Origin: Acidobacteriota bacterium
Lineage (GTDB): Bacteria > Acidobacteriota > Terriglobia > Terriglobales > Acidobacteriaceae
Length of the DNA stretch: 32,040 nucleotides
Assembly (NCBI GenBank): GCA_019244045.1
Contig: JAFATF010000564.1
Span: 1-32,040, forward strand
Direction of reading: 5' to 3'
Positions 1 through 6,514 of this stretch are shown here, one piece after another; positions within the stretch are counted from its first letter, which is position 1; each line of letters opens with the position of its first letter. The notes beneath the pieces were generated by a model, which worked only from the letters and a program-made list of their open reading frames with translations, made no database searches and had not been told where the DNA came from. A program made the position numbers and the translations under genes.

Positions 1-2
1 TG

Positions 3-386
3 GCTGGCCTGGCACCGAATGCAGTGTTTCCATTTCTCGATTCCACTCCTAACCGGATCGTCAGGGCTCACATCGCGGTCACCGATGCCACCACAAACTG
101 TTCCCCCGGCGGTCCCCCACCTTCGAACATACAGGTTCTAGCTGGAAACGCAGGAACAGTCCCTCCAAAGCTGGTAGCAGTGGCCTTGAAAAATCTGGGA
201 ATTGGATCGACTACCCAGTGCGTGTTCCACATGACGGTAACGGCTGGCGAGCATGGGATTCCAGAAAACTTAACAGATATAGTGGTAGTGAATGGCGGCG
301 CAGCTGCCCTCACCGGCATCAACACGGCCACGGCATCGGCCACCGTACGTATCGACGATAGCGTGCACACGGAACACCTGCACTAG
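3..386 (+). CDS. C-terminal part of an exported-looking protein of unknown function (5' truncated by window edge)
   Basis: The reading frame is open from the first bases of the window to the TAG at 384-386, so the true start is probably upstream. An internal GTG at 24 could start a 120-residue protein, but there is no visible ribosome binding site before it. The visible part is rich in Thr, Ala, Val and Gly, alternates like beta-strands, and has only two Cys, which resembles a secreted or surface beta-sandwich domain. I do not recognise the family. A strong hairpin begins 9 bases after the stop, which supports this frame as the real end of a transcript. Coding status is likely; function is unknown. 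Confidence 0.5.
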   Translation, partial: AGLAPNAVFPFLDSTPNRIVRAHIAVTDATTNCSPGGPPPSNIQVLAGNAGTVPPKLVAVALKNLGIGSTTQCVFHMTVTAGEHGIPENLTDIVVVNGGAAALTGINTATASATVRIDDSVHTEHLH

Positions 387-395
387 CAGGGGAGC

Positions 396-426
396 GTGGC
401 GAGGCCGTAGGTGAGAGCCTCGCCAC
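396..426 (+). terminator. Hairpin after the first gene, terminator-like
   Basis: GTGGCGAGGC (396-405) and GCCTCGCCAC (417-426) form a perfect 10-bp stem with an 11-base loop, directly after the stop codon at 386. Only ATTT follows, not a full T-tract, so it may end transcription poorly without Rho, or mainly protect the 3' end. From 427 to the end of the next gene at 680 I see no gene. Confidence 0.55.
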
Positions 427-679
427 ATTTGCAGCCGTAGTGCTCTTGTGAATGTCGCACACGCCCATCCCTGCTCAAACCGAGCCCTAGCGCTGCTCAG
501 GGCCGCAGTAAGGGGTCGCTGTGTCAAGACCACCCGCAGGTTACGACTTGAGCTCCATGCATAAGCTGTATTGTGCATCGTCGCACTGGCAACGCTTGCA
601 GCTCATAATCTCGAGCGATCTGTCACCATTGGGCAGGGGAATTCCTCTCGAGCTGTGGGATGGTGATGCGCTGAACTGC

Positions 680-1693
680 CTACTCGTTCGCCTGCAGATC
701 AAACATGTCCAGGATGTGGCCGTATCCGTCGAGCAGCATGACTCGGCCGGTATAGATAACGCGCTCCTGGTCATTCGGAAGCTTGGACAGTTGCTCCTCG
801 CATGAGAGCGGCAGGGATTGCGCTTTTGCTTGCAGGTCGCGGGGGAGCATTCCACCGACTTTTATATTGCGCTCTGACCCCGACGGCAATTCCTCCCGTT
901 GAAGTGTTCCCGCAGGGAATTCAGCGGCGTGTTGATCGATGCAGTTGCGGATGACACGGCGATCGCGGGCCGTGAACAGCACGGCGTTGTCAAAGGATGA
1001 GGGGGTCGACTTTTCATTTCCGCCCGCTTCGCGAGTGGTCTCGTCTTCCGCTGTATCCGAAGCTGAGCTCTTCGATTCAACACTCTTGGTTTCCGCCTTG
1101 CTCTCAGGTGCGTTGGCGGCAGTCGCAGGCACGGGCGCTTCGTTGGCGGCGATGAAGGTCAAAACGGCTTCCGGCTCAATCTTGGCATCCTTCTTGCCGG
1201 TAGCGGCAGCGGCCCCCGTACCGGCGGCGCTTCCTGCGCCTGCACCGATGGCGGCACCCTTTCCCCCGCCGAAGATGCCGCCGAGCACCGCGCCGAGCGC
1301 CGCTCCGCCTCCGATCTTGGCCGCATTGCTCTTCGTATGCGACTCACCTTTGATCTCAAGCGGCTGCACATTGATGGACGCGGCAGAGTGGCCGGAGGTG
1401 ACAGTGTTCAGCACGAGGCTGAGCGAGCCGGGATCGGTTAGCCGGCCGGAGGCATGCACAGCCACAATCGTTCCGGTCACATCGGCACCTTTGGGATAAA
1501 TCTGCTTGCCGTTGTCGACCACCGCTTCTTCGAGCGAGGCATGAAACAGGTCGCCAACCTTGGCGGTTTCGCTCGTGAGCGAGTCAATCATGCGGACCTT
1601 GATCTCAGTGCCGGCCGAGATCGTCTTGGCCGCCTGGGCTACGGCCAGTGCGGAGGTAACGAACAGAAGGACAATCATGACTATCCTACGCAT
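680..1693 (-). CDS. Exported glycine-zipper protein of unknown function
   Basis: This 337-residue protein starts with a clear signal peptide (residues 1-21, hydrophobic core IVMIVLLFV, likely cleavage after AQA). Residues about 25-115 form a beta-rich domain of a type I associate with exported Acidobacteriota proteins: a GTEIKVRM-like start, then a region on what the compound is exposed to (VGDLFHASL, YPKGADVTG). Residues about 126-160 are a Gly/Ala zipper with repeated GxxxG spacing, as in proteins that insert in or pack against membranes. A Ser/Glu/Thr-rich linker follows. The last 100 residues, ending in TGRVMLLDGYGHILDMF, resemble the C-terminus of RcnB-like periplasmic proteins. GAGGAG lies 6 bases before the ATG and fixes the start. 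A periplasmic or envelope role is inferred; the function is not known. Confidence 0.8.
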   Translation of the reverse strand: MRRIVMIVLLFVTSALAVAQAAKTISAGTEIKVRMIDSLTSETAKVGDLFHASLEEAVVDNGKQIYPKGADVTGTIVAVHASGRLTDPGSLSLVLNTVTSGHSAASINVQPLEIKGESHTKSNAAKIGGGAALGAVLGGIFGGGKGAAIGAGAGSAAGTGAAAATGKKDAKIEPEAVLTFIAANEAPVPATAANAPESKAETKSVESKSSASDTAEDETTREAGGNEKSTPSSFDNAVLFTARDRRVIRNCIDQHAAEFPAGTLQREELPSGSERNIKVGGMLPRDLQAKAQSLPLSCEEQLSKLPNDQERVIYTGRVMLLDGYGHILDMFDLQANE

Positions 1694-1716
1694 AGAGACT
1701 CCTCAAAAGAAAGCTC

Positions 1717-3159
1717 CTAAACTTTGTCTATTGGATCCCGGTCTCCCACGAACAAAAAATACGAACACGACCACACGGCGGTTGGAATCGTGCCCCGGGG
1801 GCGAGCGGTCACGATAATGTTGTACTCCCCGGAGGGGCGGAGCTCCTCGATGACGGAGCGACCTAGTCTTGGCTCGACAGTCGCGAGATAAGACAGAAAG
1901 CCGTAAACGTCGCCCTTGTCATAATAATCCGGAGCGGCGAAGGAAAGCTCAGCATGTTCGCCATGAAAGTGCCAGGCCAAGGAAGCGACCAAGGAAACCG
2001 CCTGTTCATAAGCTTGCGCCGAAAGGCGCTGCGGGGCGGGATTGTCGAACACAATGCGCAGCTTGCGCTCGTCCTCGCGGGTGAATTCTCTGACCTTGAG
2101 CGAACCAGATTTCGCGGTCGCTTTCCAGTCGACGTGACGGGCCGAATCTTCCGGCATATAGTCGCGGATGCGATACAGATCGTACCCGCGGCCGCGAACA
2201 AAACTCTCAAACTCCCCACGAATCAGAGGCAGGACCTCGAGAATTTCATCAGTAGGTTCGACCGCTGGATAGACTAGAAGCTCGCGCTTCATAGATACGT
2301 GACGTGTTTTCATGAGGAATGAGAACGGGAATCGCGTAGCCAGCGCAAAACTGTCCTGCCGGTAGCGGCCGCGACGCGCAAAGCGCAGGACCAGATCGGC
2401 CGAGAGCTCACTCTCGGCTGGGATGTAAGGAAAATAAGCAGCTCCCTCGAATATCGGCGGCGGACCAGGGGATTGCGGAACGCGGCGCTGCAAACGATGA
2501 GTCAGCCCAAGCCACGCCCTTTCTATCACACTTCCGTGGGGGACGGGAAACCTACTGCGTTGCCCGCGCCAGACTTTCGACGGCTCACCTGCTGTCGACG
2601 GGATCACGGTGACCGAGAAGCACGGAAGCAGGCGGCGAAGGTTGCGCAGGAGAATGCGGGCCGCGAGCGGCTTTCCGGCGTAGACGTGCTCGGGTAAGCG
2701 AATGTCGAGTACCAGACGCCGCAGGGTGATTGCCGAGGCAAAGCCGGAGACCAGGAGTGCGGCCAGCATGCTGGCTACCACAATATAGAGCAGGTTATTG
2801 CCGGTATTCAGTGCGGCGACGGCGATCAAAATCGCCGCCAGGGAGAAGGCCACCCCCGTGCCTGTGATCTGGTAGTCGCAGACCTCGCGCACGCGCCTGA
2901 TCATGATCTGACGGGCCAGATAGGGGACGGTCCTGAGACCTACCATCGAGGCAAGCAGCAGGGCCACGGTGGCGAGAATCAGCGTAGCCCAGAAGTCGCC
3001 CGCTTCGCGCGAGACCCGCGAGAAGATGGCCGCAACAAAGGCAAGCGCCAGGCCGCCAAGCGCCACTAGGAAACGCTTCCAGGCCTCGAACACCGGCCCA
3101 TCAAGCCGATGCGTGCAGTTGCCGGCGGGAAGCCTGTGATGGGAAGCGACCTCGGCCAT
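1717..3159 (-). CDS. DUF58-domain membrane protein
   Basis: The N-terminal third has about four membrane segments in two pairs (roughly residues 28-75 and 100-145 from this start). The DUF58 signature is in the C-terminal half: GRGYDLYRIRDY, then ARHVDWKATAKSG and LKVREFTREDE. In the family this domain resembles a von Willebrand A fold. It usually sits beside a MoxR AAA+ ATPase and a transglutaminase-like protein and is thought to act in envelope assembly or metal-dependent maturation. Neither partner is visible here, so the gene appears detached from its usual operon. The frame is open to a GTG at 3243, but that would overlap the upstream DedA gene by 37 bases. The ATG at 3159 leaves a 47-base gap and keeps all membrane segments, so I prefer it. 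No strong ribosome binding site decides between them. Confidence 0.85.
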   Translation of the reverse strand: MAEVASHHRLPAGNCTHRLDGPVFEAWKRFLVALGGLALAFVAAIFSRVSREAGDFWATLILATVALLLASMVGLRTVPYLARQIMIRRVREVCDYQITGTGVAFSLAAILIAVAALNTGNNLLYIVVASMLAALLVSGFASAITLRRLVLDIRLPEHVYAGKPLAARILLRNLRRLLPCFSVTVIPSTAGEPSKVWRGQRSRFPVPHGSVIERAWLGLTHRLQRRVPQSPGPPPIFEGAAYFPYIPAESELSADLVLRFARRGRYRQDSFALATRFPFSFLMKTRHVSMKRELLVYPAVEPTDEILEVLPLIRGEFESFVRGRGYDLYRIRDYMPEDSARHVDWKATAKSGSLKVREFTREDERKLRIVFDNPAPQRLSAQAYEQAVSLVASLAWHFHGEHAELSFAAPDYYDKGDVYGFLSYLATVEPRLGRSVIEELRPSGEYNIIVTARPRGTIPTAVWSCSYFLFVGDRDPIDKV

Positions 3160-3206
3160 GGAGAAGACCCGCTTCGAGAGTACACCAGGTCCGTTTGGGA
3201 AGAAAG

Positions 3207-3821
3207 TTACCGGCGTTGACCAGAAGTGCGCCGGTGCCGCCACCAGAGGACGACGATGGCAGCGCTCGCGATCAGGATCGCGCTCAGGTGCAGGTGTTTA
3301 ACAACCCGGACGAGCGTATCCCAACTGCCTCCGAGGAAATATCCGAGCAGCGAGATTAGCGTTACCCAAACGATGCCCCCCAATAAATTCCATAGGGCGA
3401 ATCTCGGCCAGTCCATGCGCAGGGCTCCGGCAAGCGGACCAGCAACGATGCGCACGCCGGCGATGAAACGAGCGAAGAATATGGTGGTTGCTCCGTAACG
3501 GCGAAAGAGCCTCTCCCCGTGCTCGATCGTGGTGGGCCGCATGTAGCGCATATGTTGATAATGATCGAGCAGAGTTCGGCCGCCACGATTTCCGATCCAG
3601 TAGCCCAGGTTGTCTCCACCGACGGCGGCGCAGGTTGCGACCAAAATGATGGTTGGGAGATGGAGAGTCCTCTGCGAGTAAGCCAGGAAGCTGGCGAGAA
3701 GAAGAACGGTTTCTCCGGGCACCGGCAAACCGGCGTTTTCAAGGAGAAGGGTTGCGCCCACCGCCCAGTATCCGTAGCCAACGACATATTCGCGCAGGAC
3801 TTCGAAAATATGTTGGGCCAT
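3207..3821 (-). CDS. DedA-family membrane protein (VTT domain)
   Basis: This is a polytopic inner-membrane protein of about 204 residues with the family hallmarks: ENAGLPVPGE in the re-entrant N-terminal region, GDNLGYWIG, then FARFIAGVRIVAGPLAG and WNLLGGIVW in the second half. The total size matches the DedA family. DedA proteins are linked to membrane homeostasis, and some members flip undecaprenyl phosphate or related lipids; the substrate of this one cannot be told from sequence. The frame extends to a GTG at 3857. The ATG at 3821 gives the more usual N-terminus, beginning MAQHIFEVLREY. Neither start has a good ribosome binding site. A second VTT-domain protein lies at 23746-24402 but is clearly divergent. 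The gene runs in the same direction as the DUF58 gene downstream, which could be co-transcribed. Confidence 0.9.
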   Translation of the reverse strand: MAQHIFEVLREYVVGYGYWAVGATLLLENAGLPVPGETVLLLASFLAYSQRTLHLPTIILVATCAAVGGDNLGYWIGNRGGRTLLDHYQHMRYMRPTTIEHGERLFRRYGATTIFFARFIAGVRIVAGPLAGALRMDWPRFALWNLLGGIVWVTLISLLGYFLGGSWDTLVRVVKHLHLSAILIASAAIVVLWWRHRRTSGQRR

Positions 3822-3916
3822 TTGATCAGCAGCATAGCTTAGCGAAAGAGGGCGCACCGGATATCGCCGTCACGACGTATGAGGCCCTTGTGCACGGTCT
3901 TGCTCTTTCGGGCAAG

Positions 3917-4798
3917 CTAGAGCGCTAACAGAAATTTAAGCACTGCGGCGTTGAATTCTTGCGGAACCTCCTCATAGGGAAGATGGCCAACGCCCGGCAA
4001 GATGACTAGATTCGCATCGCGGAAACAGCGCGCAAGCCGAGGCGCGGAATCGGGATTAACGGCGGTATCTTGGTCGCCCCAAAGGAGCAGGACGGGTAAG
4101 TCGCCGAGTTTCGCAAGCGAGTTCTCTAGATCCTTGAGGTCGTCCTTCCAACTTCGAAGAATTTTGAATAAGTGTTCGAAGCTGCCGGGGACGCGGTAGG
4201 GTTTGGAGTAGCCTTCCACGGTTCCGGGGGCAATTCGCCGTGCGTCGCCGTAGAGGCGGCGAACGACCAGTCGGTGGGCAAACCTGCAATAGACAATCGA
4301 ATGCCCGAGCAACCCAGACATTAATGGGCCGCTGACCAGCGCTGCCAGTTGCCGACCGTGCGCCGACCAGGGATTCACCGGGGCAACCAAAATAAGACGC
4401 TGAACGCGTGCCGAGCTCTGTTCATTACCAATAGCAGTGGCTAGGCTCGCAACCGCCCCGCCATGGGACGTCCCTAGCAGGTCAAAGCGTTCCAGGCCAA
4501 GTTGGTCGGCAAAACGCAGCACCCGAAGCGCCGACCCGCGAAAGCTTACGTCGAGCTGCATCGATCGGCCCGAAAGACCGGCACCGGGCATATCCACGGC
4601 GTACACAGTTCTGTGTTCCGCAAAGGCATCCATATTAAAGCGCCAGGAGAAGGAATAACCCAACAGCCCATGGAGCAAAACCAGGGGTGGGCCCGAGCCG
4701 ACGCGAAGGTAGCGCATGCGGATCCCGTCCACGACCATCCAACATTCTTCGGCCTCAACTGGCGATGCAATGTCAAACGCTCGATCACGTCTTGGCAT
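3917..4798 (-). CDS. Alpha/beta-fold hydrolase
   Basis: This 293-residue protein has the complete features of the alpha/beta hydrolase fold. The oxyanion-hole motif is LLHGLLG (residues 41-47). The nucleophile elbow is GTSHG with Ser111. A conserved acid lies in WGDQD (Asp244 likely), and the catalytic His is His272 in GVGHLPYEE. A cap region lies between about residues 140 and 225. There is no signal peptide, so it probably acts in the cytoplasm. The fold does not reveal the substrate: esterase, C-C hydrolase or haloalkane-type chemistry are all possible, though Ser as nucleophile argues against haloalkane dehalogenases. Neighbours do not narrow it. The start at 4798 lacks a clear ribosome binding site, and later in-frame ATGs would cut into the first strand. 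Confidence 0.87.
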   Translation of the reverse strand: MPRRDRAFDIASPVEAEECWMVVDGIRMRYLRVGSGPPLVLLHGLLGYSFSWRFNMDAFAEHRTVYAVDMPGAGLSGRSMQLDVSFRGSALRVLRFADQLGLERFDLLGTSHGGAVASLATAIGNEQSSARVQRLILVAPVNPWSAHGRQLAALVSGPLMSGLLGHSIVYCRFAHRLVVRRLYGDARRIAPGTVEGYSKPYRVPGSFEHLFKILRSWKDDLKDLENSLAKLGDLPVLLLWGDQDTAVNPDSAPRLARCFRDANLVILPGVGHLPYEEVPQEFNAAVLKFLLAL

Positions 4799-4874
4799 TT
4801 GTTTGGGAAGCTGGCAACCAAATGTAAACAGGAGCGAGTCTTACTAACTGATATCGCCTCTGTCGCTTCTGTGC

Positions 4875-4904
4875 GAGGGGAGCTTCGCGGCTCCCCTCCT
4901 TTTT
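4875..4904 (+). terminator. Strong intrinsic terminator pointing along the plus strand
   Basis: GAGGGGAGC (4875-4883) and GCTCCCCTC (4890-4898) form a perfect 9-bp GC-rich stem with a TTCGCG loop, followed by C and five T (4900-4904). The T-tract makes this an intrinsic terminator for plus-strand transcription. Both flanking genes are on the minus strand. In their direction the hairpin also forms, 28 bases past the argD stop codon, but A residues precede it and no T-tract follows. Confidence 0.8.
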
Positions 4905-4925
4905 ATGCCGCGCTTGATGATCCCT

Positions 4926-6143
4926 TCATGTTGCTCGACTTGCCCGTGCGCGACCGGCACCCAGCAGCTTGCTTAACACACCCATGCCTTGGTCCACGTG
5001 TTTCTCCTCAAGGACGAATGCCGGCAGGAAACGGATTACGGTGTCCTGGATGCTGTTGATAAGGATGCCTTCAGCGAGCGCCTGTTCGACAATGGGTCGC
5101 GCCGGAATGTCCAGTTGCAAACCCTGTATGAAGCCCCTGCCCCGGGTTTGAATGGCGGCACTTCGCTTGTCGACGAGCTCATTCAACTTTGCCTTGAGAT
5201 AGGCACCCACCCGGCATACATTCTCGAGCAGCTTTTCCTCTTCGAGAATTGAGAAGTATTCCAAGGCAACGCGGCAGGCGAGAGGACCTCCGCCGAACGT
5301 GGTGCCATGTTGGCCAGCGGAAATGGCGCAGGCCAGATCTTCACGCGCGAGAAAGGCGCCGAGGGCGAGTCCGGCAGCAAGGGGCTTGGCAATCGCCACC
5401 ACGTCCGGCGTAACGCCAAACGTCTGGAAAGCAAAAGCCGTTCCGGTACGGCCCAATCCACATTGAATTTCGTCGAAGATGAGGACAGCGCGATGACGAT
5501 CGGCGGCAGCCCGGCATTCGCGCAGGAATTCGGGCGAGCACTCATGGATTCCGCCTTCGCCAAAGACCGGCTCAAGAATGATTGCCGCCGTCTTGTCGTT
5601 CACCGCTCGACGCAGGGCGTCAGAATCATTGCGAGGGATGAAGGTGACGTTCTCAAGGAGCGGCTCAAAACCTTTACGATACTTCTCTTGACCCGTCAAT
5701 GACATCGCTCCGAAGGTCCGACCGTGATACGAACCTTGCAAGGCGATCAGCTCCGATTTCTCCTCACCACCGGCCCGGTGCCCGGCTAGGCGAGCTAGTT
5801 TGATCGAGCCCTCGATGGCTTCCGTGCCGCTATTTGAAAAAAACACTCGCTCAAGACCCGATAAGCTCGACAGCTTCTCGGCAAGTAGACCCTGATATTC
5901 GCTGTAGTAGAGGTTGGATACGTGGATGAGCTTCGCTGCCTGCTCGCGGATGATGTTGACAATCCGGGGATGCGCATGTCCAAGCGCATTCACTCCCAGG
6001 CCCGAGACAAAGTCAAGATACCGTCGACCTTCAAGATCGAAGAGAAAGACGCCTTTGCCGCGTTCGAAGGCGACCGCATAACGGTTATAGGTGGGTAGCA
6101 GAAAACGGCGTTCGCGCTCGACAATTTGCTCGAATGACGTCAT
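4926..6143 (-). CDS. argD: Acetylornithine/ornithine-type class III aminotransferase
   Basis: This is a PLP-dependent class III aminotransferase of 405 residues, the usual ArgD length. Visible features are SNSGTEA (about 103-109), which binds the cofactor phosphate; SYHGRTFG (138-145); the FDEIQCGLGRTG segment with Asp224 contacting the pyridine nitrogen; the Schiff-base Lys253 in IAKPLAAG; and HGTTFGGGPLAC from 279. The overall pattern fits ArgD, which moves an amino group between glutamate and N-acetylornithine in arginine synthesis, sometimes also serving lysine synthesis. No other arg or lys genes are nearby, so ornithine, GABA or succinylornithine specificity remains possible. The ATG at 6143 has an AGGA about 14 bases upstream, farther than ideal. 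The gene is divergent from the histidine kinase. Confidence 0.78.
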   Translation of the reverse strand: MTSFEQIVERERRFLLPTYNRYAVAFERGKGVFLFDLEGRRYLDFVSGLGVNALGHAHPRIVNIIREQAAKLIHVSNLYYSEYQGLLAEKLSSLSGLERVFFSNSGTEAIEGSIKLARLAGHRAGGEEKSELIALQGSYHGRTFGAMSLTGQEKYRKGFEPLLENVTFIPRNDSDALRRAVNDKTAAIILEPVFGEGGIHECSPEFLRECRAAADRHRAVLIFDEIQCGLGRTGTAFAFQTFGVTPDVVAIAKPLAAGLALGAFLAREDLACAISAGQHGTTFGGGPLACRVALEYFSILEEEKLLENVCRVGAYLKAKLNELVDKRSAAIQTRGRGFIQGLQLDIPARPIVEQALAEGILINSIQDTVIRFLPAFVLEEKHVDQGMGVLSKLLGAGRARASRAT

Positions 6144-6514
6144 AGGCTATCGGAGTCCTAGGCCAAAACCAGAGCCTAGCAGACAAGCTCCCGGCCTGCG
6201 CTGCCTTTTTCCTTCCCGCGTCGCTGCCCGCCGCAAGCATTTGCGCTGGCTAAGGTGGCGGAAGCCTATGGTCAATGGCAGACCTTCGCTTCCTCTAACC
6301 TACTGTTCGGGCGCTACATACTGATTAGAGAATCAATAAATTCCAAAAATCATAGGCTAGTACCACTCAGTCATCTATAATTTTGGAAGTTACAGTTAAA
6401 TGGAGACTTAGCTTGTTTGGCGTTGGTGAATGGGGGTGGCAGCTGAGTTGCTTCGCTCACACCGGGTTGGAGGCGGCGCAAAAGCCTGTCAGGGAGCGGC
6501 CTTCGTACCGGTCC
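6144..6514. other. Divergent intergenic region between argD and the histidine kinase
   Basis: I see no gene in these 371 bases. Weak TTG-initiated extension of the kinase frame reaches 6383, but it would begin upstream of the transcription start expected from the TATAAT at 6376-6381 and encodes no recognisable domain. A short inverted repeat TGATT/AATCA occurs at about 6321-6334. Control elements for both flanking genes are expected here. Confidence 0.6.
6353..6381 (+). promoter_or_regulatory. Candidate sigma-70-type promoter of the two-component operon
   Basis: A perfect -10 hexamer TATAAT lies at 6376-6381 in an AT-rich stretch. The hexamer 17 bases upstream, TAGGCT at 6353-6358, is a poor -35 match (3 of 6). 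Transcription would start near 6388, giving a leader of about 125 bases before the ATG at 6515. Confidence 0.45.

Noticed and set aside
939-1499. Plus-strand ORF of 186 residues opposite the glycine-zipper protein
   Set aside because: The Ala/Pro/Ser-rich translation mirrors the Gly/Ala-rich real gene on the minus strand, which has a signal peptide and ribosome binding site.
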